From: Owenia fusiformis
Lineage: Eukaryota; Annelida; Polychaeta; Sabellida; Oweniidae
Assembly: GCA_903813345.2 (NCBI GenBank)
Contig: CAIIXF020000010.1
Span: forward strand, 5,259,169-5,323,168
Length of the DNA: 64,000 nt
Direction of reading: 5' to 3'
In this document: positions 28,501 through 36,711 of the stretch, one piece after another
How positions within the stretch are numbered: position 1 is the stretch's first letter
Layout: each line of letters starts with the position of its first letter
Notes under the pieces: generated by a model
Databases searched by the model: none
Told to the model about the DNA's origin: nothing
Seen by the model: only the letters and a program-made list of their open reading frames with translations
Made by a program: the position numbers and the translations under genes

Positions 28501-30269
28501 TTGTTCTACAGGACTATTTTCCCTGCTATAAGTCCTATTTGCATCCTCTGCATACTGATGATTATATGTGGGAATGGTTTTATTGGAATCATGATATCTG
28601 TTATTGTCTCTATCATCATTTTGATTCCATGAGTTATATTTACTAAAGGGTTCAGATCTAGGTTCCCCAGCAGCTTGTTGCTTAACTTTTATTTCCAGGC
28701 TATCTCTATAAGTAGGAGGAGCATACTCCTCTAAACTGTCTCTGGGAGTTTCCTCATCAGATTCTCTTGGAGTCTCCTCCTCTAATGAATCTCTTATATC
28801 GACACTTTTTGTAGGTGTTACTTTATCAACTATAAGCTGATTTCTTATTGAATTATTATCAACTCTGATTTTCAGGTCTTCTTGATATTTCTTTTCTCTT
28901 TTAAGGTCCTCGTTTGTTGCATTTGATTTGTTCTTCATGATGTAATGCTTGGATGACTGTTTTGCTTGAGACGTAGGAGGAAGTGTATACGTCTCTGGTC
29001 TTGCTGGCCCCATGTTGCTGGATGTATCAGATCTGCAATAGTGAAAAACAATTTAGACCAATGCATTTATAAAGGACAAAATGCGTCACCCATATTGTAC
29101 ATGTAGTTGCAATTCACAAAAAAAGTGGCTATATACTTCTGTTGATAATAGTACTATGTTATCATTCTTCGTGGTGACAAAATCTCATTACCTTAAAGGT
29201 ACGTTGTACCCTTATTGTACCTGCCATTTTTGCGACTTTGCCATATTATATGTTTTTTTGCATTTCTAGAATTACATCATGATCATATTAAAAATGGACC
29301 TGGCAGGGGGGCTTCTCTAAAGCCTACTGTACAGCTTACTTTCTTAGAAATAATGTTTTGGGTTGTCAGTGACAACAATAACAAAGCAATGAGAGAAAAT
29401 AATTAAGAAAGTTCATGTTGTTTGATGCTGAATTATTGAATTACGTTAAGGCAATTAGTGTTTTAAAAAATAAAGATAGATCTCTGGCTGAACTTATTAC
29501 AAAGAGAATTGCATGATGCAAAATTAAATCAATGAGCAGAAATAATTACATACAATGAAACCTGTAAAGTGGAACAATTCTAGAGGTAAATAACCTCTAT
29601 TAGTGGAACCAAACCAACTGACTTAAATGTTAAATGAACCTCTATAAGTGGAACACCTCACATGTGGAACACTTTTGAGAGGTACCAAAGGTGTTCCACT
29701 TAGACAGGTTTTACAGTTGCATATTACTAAAATCATTTTGTTGAAATTACCAATACCACAACAAGAAATTGGAGAGTGGTCTCCGTTTCAGTGTACCTGG
29801 TGTTTTAATGAATCAATCGTGTATGGTACATGTTGATCCAAGACAGAAAGTTCCGATCCAAAATTTCATTATTAATACATTCCCTAGCAATTTTCCTATT
29901 ACATGTATATCTATGACAGGAAGATCCAATCCGATTCTGTCTAATATTAATATATTCCCTGGCCATTTCCCTATCTCAATAGACATCCTGGTCAAATCAA
30001 CAGGGGAATTTATTTCCAAGGGCAAATGATATTGGGCATCATGAAAATGCTTTTTACCTGTAAGTTGAAGGTTCATCATCATCATCATCTTCAATTCTGC
30101 TGCTCACAAATCTGTACTTATCTTCATCATCTTCTGGTTCCTCTACATACACTTTGGCAGTTTGTTTCTTTGACATATTAGACTTTGTTCTCTCATTTAA
30201 CATTTGTAGTAATTCTGGGTTGGAAGTTATTATTTTTCCATGAGATTCTAATCCACGGGGACTTGTCAT
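10581..30269 (-). CDS. JHY-like protein, seven coding exons
   Basis: Predicted exons: 30269-30058, 29032-26218, 25370-25245, 12505-12239, 12019-11642, 11337-11194 and 10877-10581. All have GT/AG borders and compatible phases, giving 1412 residues. Residues 1-70 are acidic at the end (EDDDDDEPS). Exon 2 (residues ~71-1009) is disordered and charged, with an 11-residue RS repeat at ~427-566. Exon 4 is glutamine-rich (YQQQG-type repeats). Residues ~1240-1290 read YKDYQRMKKEVTKPLGGLGPD, then KEKIQKQRQYAKKAHERN, which matches my memory of the conserved C-terminal core of JHY (C11orf63), a protein needed for ependymal motile cilia. The C-terminus (KQRHEREKQNIATIRQNL) is a likely coiled coil. It is longer than vertebrate JHY (~780). 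An out-of-frame ATG seven bases upstream opens a 27-codon uORF overlapping the start. A non-coding first exon near 31.65-31.75 kb is inferred. Confidence 0.7.
13493..13647 (-). terminator. Three histone-type 3' stem-loops, no histone CDS
   Basis: On the minus strand, 13528-13513 reads GGCCCTTTTCAGGGCC, the canonical replication-dependent histone mRNA stem-loop. It is preceded by TCAAAC and followed by ACCC, as in real histone mRNAs, with a purine-rich AAAAAGAGAA (13,502-13,493) about where the U7-binding downstream element lies. Two variants, AGTCCTTTTCAGGACT (13626-13611) and AGCCCTTTTCAGGGCT (13647-13632), lie just upstream. No histone reading frame is recognisable in the next several hundred bases, so this appears to be the 3' relic of a histone gene or a repeat that captured one. 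Confidence 0.65.
15324..16270. mobile_element. GTAGCC-family inverted-repeat element
   Basis: Left end CACAGGGGTGTAGCCAGC and right end GCTGGCTACGGCCCTGTG are inverted repeats around ~945 bp of non-coding sequence. An inner block ending CCCCTGGCTACAAAC near 15,590 suggests nested copies. Related to the shorter elements at 20,967 and 45,672. Confidence 0.6.
17216..17491 (+). pseudogene. Penelope-like element, N-terminal RT fragment
   Basis: The open frame reads KTKLVDYLSDYTPSEAEYSV then LSKGLKFIPTP and LSFTRKLRLKYLFHTKN. The LSKGLxFxPTP motif followed by a RxLRLKYxF block is characteristic of the N-terminus of Penelope-like retroelement reverse transcriptases. The frame stops at 17,491, before any catalytic RT motif or GIY-YIG endonuclease, so it is a fragment or part of a non-autonomous derivative. 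Confidence 0.75.
17515..19640. repeat. Tandem array, ~402-418 bp unit, four copies
   Basis: Units start near 17,515, 17,933, 18,771 and 19,184, each marked by AACCAATAYGCAT... or AACCAATACACAT... and TAATATCTCAACAACAAGAT. The plus strand is rich in A and C. The second unit is interrupted by the 433 bp MITE at 18,334. The array lies directly after the Penelope-like fragment and before a Penelope-like 3' end, so it probably belongs to a non-autonomous element. Confidence 0.85.
18334..18766. mobile_element. 433 bp MITE, copy B, inserted in tandem array
   Basis: Begins ATCCCAGATGCGAGTAG and ends CTACTCGCATCTGAGT, with 13 bp perfect inner inverted repeats. The next array unit carries the uninterrupted site GATGCAATTAACCAATAC near 19,176; comparison shows insertion at AAT with a 3 bp duplication (ambiguous by a base). 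Copy A is at 7,992-8,424. Confidence 0.9.
19715..19800 (+). mobile_element. Penelope-like 3' end signature
   Basis: GGCCGCTGAGGAAGAAC followed ~25 bp later by TTCGAAACATC resembles the conserved CTGAxGAAGxxC...TCGAAACGTC segment found downstream of the coding region in many Penelope-like elements. It closes the unit that begins with the RT fragment at 17,216. Confidence 0.5.
20967..21181. mobile_element. 215 bp MITE, GTAGCC family
   Basis: Terminal inverted repeats CAGGCCCGTAGCCAGG / CCTGGCTACGGGCCTG are perfect over 16 bp, flanked by ACCAC on both sides (5 bp target duplication). The interior has poly-G and poly-C tracts. A full-length relative is at 45,672-45,969. Confidence 0.9.
23848..24309. 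mobile_element. Foldback element
   Basis: The left arm ATGTTTTTGCTATAAATCA...ATCTACACGACC and the right arm GGCTCGTGTAGATCACTG...TTTATAGCAAAAACAT are inverted. A diverged copy lies at about 50,965-51,330 (shared TCTACACGACCTG, CATGCGTTATA, AAATTTTCCCATTT and GAATTTGTTCCATCGTA). Confidence 0.7.
25644..25742. mobile_element. 99 bp MITE
   Basis: CAGGGTGCTTCAGAAAAATG (left) and CATTTTTAAACACCCTG (right) pair as inverted repeats extended by GCAACCCAC/GTGGGTTGC. It lies in the JHY-like intron between 25,371 and 26,217. Confidence 0.75.
27551..27975 (-). repeat. 33 bp coding minisatellite (RS repeat) in JHY-like exon 2
   Basis: About 13 copies of a 33 bp unit encode the 11-residue motif SPSPRNERRRR (variants KNEK, RNES). 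Arginine/serine-rich low-complexity repeats like this are usually disordered and phosphorylated. Copies are very similar, so copy number may vary between individuals. The opposite strand gives long spurious open frames. Confidence 0.9.
29558..29712. mobile_element. 155 bp inverted-repeat element
   Basis: AAACCTGTAAAGTGGAACA and TGTTCCACTTAGACAGGTTT are imperfect inverted ends; the interior repeats CCTCTATxAGTGGAAC. It sits in the first coding intron of the JHY-like gene and has a diverged relative at 7,490-7,600. Confidence 0.65.
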
Positions 30270-30595
30270 TGTTCATTTTGGCAATTAACTGGAAAAATAA
30301 AAATAAATTCTTATTCATGACATTACATTATGTTGTTGTTGTTGGTATCCTTCATATACAATGAAAAAAATGAGATGACAACCATTGACGGGTATCAGTG
30401 ACAGGTATGTTCAAGTGACTGAGAAAGGTCATTTGACTGCATATATCATAAGAATAGAAGCCATCAAGGAAAATGATATTCCACTCAGGCCCATTAGGCC
30501 TATCAGCTTTTGCCAAGGGTTCACAGTTGAGAAATTTGGCTTAAAATTGGCCAAAATCATTTGAAAAGTGCTAAGAATGCTCATGCTATCGATTG

Positions 30596-31320
30596 CAAGA
30601 TTTATGCCTGGCACAATCATCACCATGTTATCAAGTGTTTTTAAGTTTCGCAAGGATCCTGCCATGACTGTGGTATTGTTATCGTGAAAGGCTGGTATAA
30701 CCGTGACAATGCTATATTATATTGCAAGACCTGTCATGACCGTGATAATGTTAAAGTCTGATATGACTGTGACAATCTTCACATTCTTGAATGAGATTAG
30801 AATTATAGTTTGGGGAAACGAATTATGAGTTAAAGTACATGTAGTAGTTCATGTAGTAGTAGTCTAAAGTTACATATTTAAGGTAGGTAAACGATGAAAT
30901 TTTTCATTACAGCATTCTCATGCTACTAAATGTCAATTAATATAACAATTGTCATGGTCATATTGTGCTTTAACATTACCACAGTCATGACAGGCCTTGC
31001 AACCACTGTCACAGTCATATCAGGCTTTAACATTACCACGGTCATGACAGGCCTTGCAACCATTGTGACAGTCATATCAGGCTTTAACATTGCCACGGTC
31101 ATGTCAGGCCTTCCAATATAGTATAGCATTGTTATGGTCATATCAGGCTTTAACATTATCACGGTCATGACAGGCCATGCAATAATATATAGCATTCGTC
31201 ACGGTTATATCAGACTATTACGATAACACTGCCACGGTCATGGCAGGATCCTTGCGAAACTTAAAAACACTTAATAACACGGTGACAGTTGTGCCAGGCA
31301 TAGGTCTTGCAACAGATATT
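30596..31320. repeat. Foldback with ~57 bp tandem core
   Basis: 30,596-30,775 and 31,200-31,320 are inverted copies (shared GTTTTTAAGTTTCGCAAGGA and complement). Between them about five copies of a ~57 bp unit carry CATTACCACGGTCATGACAG. It lies in the 5' UTR intron of the JHY-like gene. Confidence 0.7.
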
Positions 31321-31406
31321 GTCTCTAAGAATGGTGAAAAATTGCATGATTTTGAAAGAATTGTTGGCTTGTTGAACACCCAATCTCCCTGGCTATGCAT
31401 ACTAGG

Positions 31407-31525
31407 CACAGGTACTCCCTAGGTAATGAGAGTGTCAGGCTTCCCTCTAAATAAGTAAATCAAATTTACTGACTTACTTACTTAGAGGGATGCCTGACAC
31501 TGTTATTACCCAGGGAGCACCTGTG
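31407..31525. repeat. Palindromic hairpin, ~45 bp arms
   Basis: The left arm CACAGGTACTCCCTAGGTAA...GTGTCAGGCTTCCCTCTAA pairs with the right arm TTAGAGGGATGCCTGACAC...GGGAGCACCTGTG across a ~28 bp loop. Probably a small foldback transposon. Confidence 0.8.
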
Positions 31526-31644
31526 ATAGGCTAGGCCTACGAGGCTAAAAAAATCGAAAAAAAATCAGCCGGAAAGCAAAATAAAATAGGATTAGGCTAC
31601 ATCAAATCAACAGCTAAATAAGAAAGAACGATTGATAATAGTAA

Positions 31645-31970
31645 CCTTACATAACTTAACTTCTCCTCTGCACGTCAGAGCTCGTAAAAAGGTAAAGATG
31701 CCATAAATCAATGATAAAATGAAATGTTTTGATTTTTTAAAATCCAAAATGGCAGATTTCTATCCCAGAGTTCCTTGCAATATTATCCAGTTTCCATAGA
31801 GATGACCCTGTAAAGGTCATTGACCCGGAAGTAGACAGGTGCTTGTTGCAACTTGCAGAGTTCAAAATCTCATCTTTATAATATTTTAGCATTTGACATC
31901 GTGTTACCGCACTCTCTCTACTCAGCGTAAGTGTACAAGGATAAGAAGTTTGCTGTTACAATCGCACTTG
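31645..31970. promoter_or_regulatory. Putative divergent promoter with X-box-like, IR1 and ETS-like motifs
   Basis: The region lies between the JHY-like gene (minus) and the 570-residue gene (plus). A plus-strand donor CACTTG/GTAAGTG at 31,971 and a minus-strand donor GTAAGG at 31,650-31,645 could close non-coding first exons. 31,790-31,803 GTTTCCATAGAGAT matches the RFX X-box except for the last base. 31,814-31,826 AGGTCATTGACCC is an inverted nuclear-receptor half-site repeat with 1 bp spacing, adjoining CCGGAAGT (ETS-like) at 31,825-31,832. RFX control fits a motile-cilium gene. No TATA box is evident. Start sites are inferred. Confidence 0.5.
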
Positions 31971-32261
31971 GTAAGTGTGTACGTTTGGTAATTTTATGCA
32001 GTAGAATGTTAGACTTGCTCCTAAGGCTTATCCAAATTCCCACAGTCAGAGAGAATGTTCTGCCGAAAGGAGATTCTGGGATAATCAAATTTATAATTGA
32101 TATCTTATCTCATTCGAAGAACGTATTAGATGTCCGTGCAAATTCCAGTACAAAAAAATCCTAGTCCTCCAATGATTGTTCAAGCAGTGTTTCTTCAACA
32201 TCAGAGAAAAAACTACGCATTGCACAGTTAAAATACCTACATGTACATCGATATGTTCCTG

Positions 32262-32450
32262 AGCATGGTCGTAGCGCCCGGTATGCTGGGTACGCACGGC
32301 ATACCAAATTGTTGCAAATTCGCTCCAAATTTGATAATTTTCAGGGGGAAGAACCCCCAGACCCCCCTGAATGCTCGTTTTTTGATTCACTCAACTCTTG
32401 TTCATGTGGTCGTGGCGTACTACTTAGAAAAATAGCGCTACGCCCATGCT
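32262..32450. mobile_element. 189 bp MITE
   Basis: AGCATGGTCGTAGCGC and GCGCTACGCCCATGCT are inverted ends (15 of 16). It lies in the 5' UTR intron of the plus-strand gene. Confidence 0.7.
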
Positions 32451-33236
32451 GAGTATCTTATGATTCTTTTTATTCAGTTTAATCAGAATTATCAATATGG
32501 GTTTATCGTGAGAGCGAGGAGATTTTTGTCTTACATCTGAAATGTCTCCACTAGCCTAGTAGCATTCCATGCGAGATTCCATTTTTTCGTAATAAGGACA
32601 GCCCGCATCACCCACGCCTATTTCCCACCCGCTCGATGACCAATGGCTCGACCTGCACAACAACAAAACCCAGTCACTGAGTACGACGCGTTATAGATGT
32701 CACTTGTGTTCATTACCTGTACTTCACAGAAGTCCCTTCCCATAATGCACCTTATTGCAGGAATATTCTCCTATAGTGTTAAGACAAATATAACCACCTT
32801 AACAGCTTAATGTTTTCTTTTCCTTAGCAATAATCTTTCATTTGGTATCTAAATTAAAACCGAACCAGCCGCAGAAAAGCAATTTGTATCATGGGAATGA
32901 AGTACTTTCATTTTTGCAAATGCACGAATAACTGTACCAAGTTAGACTGGAATCTCGCACAGATTGCCGTGACTCAATGTTTCCAAGGAGGATTGGCTCC
33001 CAGGATCGACACTCAATACATAATTTGCCAACAATTAAAACGTAAAAATGTCGTAATTTTCGCAAGTAATAAGTGACTATAAATTCAAAATAAACTATCT
33101 TCAAACAAACACCTCGATCATTTCTATAGTAGTTTTGGAATTTTCCGTTTGGAAATAATACCAAAATTAATGATTCAAATATTGAAGTGAAAAAAATGGC
33201 GGCTGTTTGAATTCGAAATTTGTAACAATGACATGC

Positions 33237-33614
33237 TACCCTTTGCATTCGTTTGACTTCACTTCTTAAAAGAGAGCTTCGTCTTCACTCTTTCAAACTA
33301 AAATAAACCTGTGAACTCACCGCGCCAATCAGTGTCCGTCGGCCAAATTTGACCGACGTTCTATATATGGTCATTCTTTCTGACGTCATCGTTGAGCCCG
33401 GAATTGACCAATGACATGCACATATTTAATTAGAACGCATTTGGCGTATGTTTCTTCAAGCTCGCGGATTGGTGGAAGAAAGGTCAGCGCGTAGGTCAAA
33501 AGTGATTTATTACCCAAACTGTCACCGGTACCTGTCGTGGGGGCGGGGCTACTAAACTGTAATATGGTATCTACTAGGCAGAGTGTAGTTTAACTAGACT
33601 CTGCACGCAGGGTA
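33237..33614. mobile_element. 378 bp MITE with 9 bp target duplication
   Basis: Element TACCCTTTGCATTCG...CTGCACGCAGGGTA is flanked by ATGACATGC at 33,228-33,236 and 33,615-33,623. Only TACCCT/AGGGTA and a little beyond is inverted. The 9 bp duplication suggests a Mutator-like source. The interior holds CCAAT, TATATAT and TGACGTCA. An ends-only 76 bp derivative is at 60,081-60,156. The host sequence on either side (about 32,950-33,010 and 33,640-33,680, GGGAGCCAATCC) is an older inverted pair. Confidence 0.9.
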
Positions 33615-33743
33615 ATGACATGCCCATATACATGGCAAAATATCGATGTTGTACTCTGGGAGCCAATCCTTCTTGCAATGTCTCAGCACTTTTCAAGATG
33701 TCGGAAGGAGAATCCCCTAATACCAATAGTCTACATGTACATG

Positions 33744-34062
33744 GAGGAATTTTGCGATTTAAAAATGAATATTTTCTCTTTCTACCAATTAACCTATACG
33801 ATTGGAGATCCCATGGAGATTCTTTTTTTTATTTGATTTTTTTTGTTTCAGAGAAGAAAAATATGTTAAAGCAATTGCAAAAAACAATTACAATACAGTT
33901 ACATGGTAAACGTACATTTTACAATCTCCCATGGAGATTCTACTGCGTAAAATATATCCTTATACTCAGTTACCTGTATTTAGTTATATGTAGTTGAATT
34001 CCCAATCGTATGGGTTAGTCAGCAGAACAAGGAAATTTTCATTTTTAATCGCAAAATTCCTC
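33744..34062. mobile_element. 319 bp foldback element
   Basis: GAGGAATTTTGCGATTTAAA and the complement TTTTTAATCGCAAAATTCCTC form long inverted arms that continue with ATACGATTGG. An inner pair of CTCCCATGGAGATTCT-like blocks also lies here. It sits just upstream of the coding exon at 34,201. Confidence 0.75.
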
Positions 34063-34233
34063 AATCAAGCGATTGTACAGAATTTTGTGATGAAATAGTA
34101 AAGATACTCTCAGAGTAGTCATACGTGGACAGTCAGACATAGTCAGTGGCACCTAAAATTCAAACTGAAATAATAACTTGCACATTTTGGATTTTTTCAG
34201 CATACAAGAATGAACTATTAGTTGAGGATAGAG

Positions 34234-35946
34234 ATGGCGCCAATCTCCTGGTATGAATTCTTGAGTCCACTTCGTTCTCGCTCAAGTTATTCTGAACAAC
34301 CAAAGAACATTATCACAATCAACAACACTAAATGTCTGTCATCCTTCTTTGGTAAAAAGATAGCAGCTACTCGGGAAGACAACTTCACTGTTACACCATC
34401 TGCTGCTTCAAAAAAAGAGAACAGACAACCACAAAATGAGTCAAATAAACCTGTGCTCAAATCAGACAACTATGCGCAATGCATTGCTACAGTGCATAAG
34501 GATGAAGGGAATGGTTCAGCAGTAGATTCATTTCTTGATATAAAAGAAGAAACAGTTCGACAAGATGATTCCATTTTTATTGCAACTCCTAAGAAGCCTG
34601 AAAACAGAGAACCTTTAAATGAATCAATCAAAACTACATCCACACTGGATAGCCCCTCTCACTCAACACAAAGTAAACCTCCAACACAAAGTAAGCCAAA
34701 TGCCATACCCAATTGGAGAGATGATTTTGACTTCAGTAGTATTTTGGAAAAGAAACATTCTTTGCTAGGTTTGAAACGAAAAACTGAAATTTCACTTGAT
34801 GAACCACCTGCTATAATTATTAAGAAAGACGTGGATGATGATGTTATTGTCATTAGTGACAGTGATGAAGAAATTGCTTCAGATGCAGATACTGCTTCCA
34901 AGATAAAAGCTCAAGCTACAATCTCTGATTCCACTTCCCATCATAATATTAATAAGCCTGATGATCCGAGAATAAGAATGAAAGAAAATGTGGACAATAC
35001 TACAGGTGCCATTTTAAAACTGATAACAACTGAAAGTGAACTCTTCACTAGAACAAAATCTCACATTCAGGAATTGAAATCAGAAAACTTTAAGCCAAAG
35101 GAAGAAAATGTGAAAAATGAACTGGTAAATAGGGAAGAAAAGCTTGAGCTTCTTAATGAACCTTGTACTATTTATCCAGATCGATTCAAGCCTCAACGGA
35201 AGCCCAAGGACTGGAAAAGTGACTTTTTAAAAACTGGGAGTGAATGGACGATTCCAATGTTAAGCAAATACCTTAATTTTAAGGACACTGTTAAGCCTTT
35301 AGTTTTCAACACAGATGATTCACCTGCTCCTGTATCAAAGAAGATCAGACGTGATATAGAACGGAGAAAGTCTGTTTTACAATTGAAAGGCAACAACCGG
35401 TCATTTCCCTCTGAGACTGCTTTAGAATGCCTCGGAACATGTGAGACTGATGCAAGGATTATTCTGGATGTAATATTTCTACCAATTTGTGAATATTTGG
35501 CTGTGTCTGTTAGAACAGAAGAAATAGTTCGTAGCTCATACCTTCCAAACAACCAGTATGACTATAGATTTTACATCAACAATCAATGTGTTGGTTGTTT
35601 AGAGGCCAAAGGGTCTTCAATGAGTCGCGAAAATGTCCCACAATGCATCCTTCAACTTCTGCTCCTACAGGCAGAATGGCAATCGAATGTGAACTTGAAA
35701 GTTGATGTCATGGATGTCCCTTTTTTCAATGTTCTGTCAGATGGCTTTAGATTTGTGTTCATTATTCTAAAAGGGAATTCCGTATATTTTGAACACCAGG
35801 ACATTGAATACAAAACACTGCTCAAGGTGAATGAAGCTAGAAGTTGGGAGAATTTGAATAGCATTACACAGATGATTATAGAATGCATGGAGAATGTCAA
35901 TCAAATTCTCCCAAATGAGTCCTCTGAGGACAGTCCATTCTTTTGA
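34234..35946 (+). CDS. Uncharacterised protein with PIP-like, SIM-like and PD-(D/E)XK-like parts
   Basis: A single coding exon gives 570 residues. The exon opens at 34,201 after TTTTTTCAG. An in-frame mini-ORF (ATG AAC TAT TAG, 34,210-34,221) precedes the real start, ATGG with G at -3, at 34,234. Residues 32-42, TKCLSSFFGKK, resemble a degenerate PCNA-interacting box. The middle is disordered and acidic; VIVISDSDEE at 204-213 looks like a SUMO-interaction motif. Residues ~385-540 look folded. YDYRFYINNQ then CVGCLEAKGS gives D443 and E457-x-K459 in two predicted strands, followed by a QLLLLQ helix and SDGFRFVFIILKGN, the layout of PD-(D/E)XK nucleases. Family knowledge suggests a DNA-processing protein; that is inference. 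I do not recognise an orthologue. It could instead be transposon-derived or a catalytically dead member. Confidence 0.8.
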   Translation: MAPISWYEFLSPLRSRSSYSEQPKNIITINNTKCLSSFFGKKIAATREDNFTVTPSAASKKENRQPQNESNKPVLKSDNYAQCIATVHKDEGNGSAVDSFLDIKEETVRQDDSIFIATPKKPENREPLNESIKTTSTLDSPSHSTQSKPPTQSKPNAIPNWRDDFDFSSILEKKHSLLGLKRKTEISLDEPPAIIIKKDVDDDVIVISDSDEEIASDADTASKIKAQATISDSTSHHNINKPDDPRIRMKENVDNTTGAILKLITTESELFTRTKSHIQELKSENFKPKEENVKNELVNREEKLELLNEPCTIYPDRFKPQRKPKDWKSDFLKTGSEWTIPMLSKYLNFKDTVKPLVFNTDDSPAPVSKKIRRDIERRKSVLQLKGNNRSFPSETALECLGTCETDARIILDVIFLPICEYLAVSVRTEEIVRSSYLPNNQYDYRFYINNQCVGCLEAKGSSMSRENVPQCILQLLLLQAEWQSNVNLKVDVMDVPFFNVLSDGFRFVFIILKGNSVYFEHQDIEYKTLLKVNEARSWENLNSITQMIIECMENVNQILPNESSEDSPFF

Positions 35947-36711
35947 AATTTCACCAGTATTTTAGTTCACACTTGTGAGATTTCATACTGGTGAAAGATC
36001 ACTACCGTCAGAGTTCATACTCATTCAAAATCTTGAATTCGAAATTTACCCTTGTATTAAATGTTCAAACTAATTATGTAAAGTTAAAGTCATCCTAGTT
36101 AATGTTTCAAACTATGAAATCACACTGGGTAAAGCTTGGCAAGAGATTCAATGCTAGCCTAATGCAAATAATTTATTATTTTGGTTATGTGGTATGGTAC
36201 TTATTAAATACTGTTGAACGATTCAAATGTGTAAAAGTAATATGATTTCATCTGCACTGTCAACCCTGATGCATTAGGCGTGGTGGTTACGCATTTGCTG
36301 GAAAAAGACGTCCTTGGTTTATTGTAGTTATAAATTGAAACGAAATCTACTAAATTTTATTTTTCATTTTTATAATGTGACAAGTTGTATGTAAATTTTA
36401 CAATATTCAATGTAAGATTTTAATCATTGTTAATAAGAAAAAATATGAATTAATGAATAGTCTCAGTGCAATGTTATCTATTTATTATGTTCTAACTTGA
36501 ATGCAATTGAGTGGACTCTGGTGATTGCTACTGTATGGTGTAATATGATGCAACTGCATGTTGACATTTTAAGAGTACAAGTTTAGAAAGCTCACATATG
36601 TGAGAATCCTAAGACTTTCACACTGGTGATATTGCAAAGGAGTATTCATACTGGTGAAACTCCACACAGGTGAAAGGTCATAGTGCTCACTGGTGGAATT
36701 TCTATGTGGTG
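35947..36711. other. 3' flank with repeated CTGGTGA blocks
   Basis: Presumed 3' UTR and intergenic sequence. CATACTGGTGAAA, CACTGGTGA and CACAGGTGAAAGG blocks recur at about 35,985 and 36,620-36,710, like scattered zinc-finger linker codons (HTGE) but with no open frame. Confidence 0.45.

Noticed and set aside
32889-33248. 119-codon minus ORF
   Set aside because: Overlaps an inverted-repeat sequence and a MITE edge; no splice or homology support.
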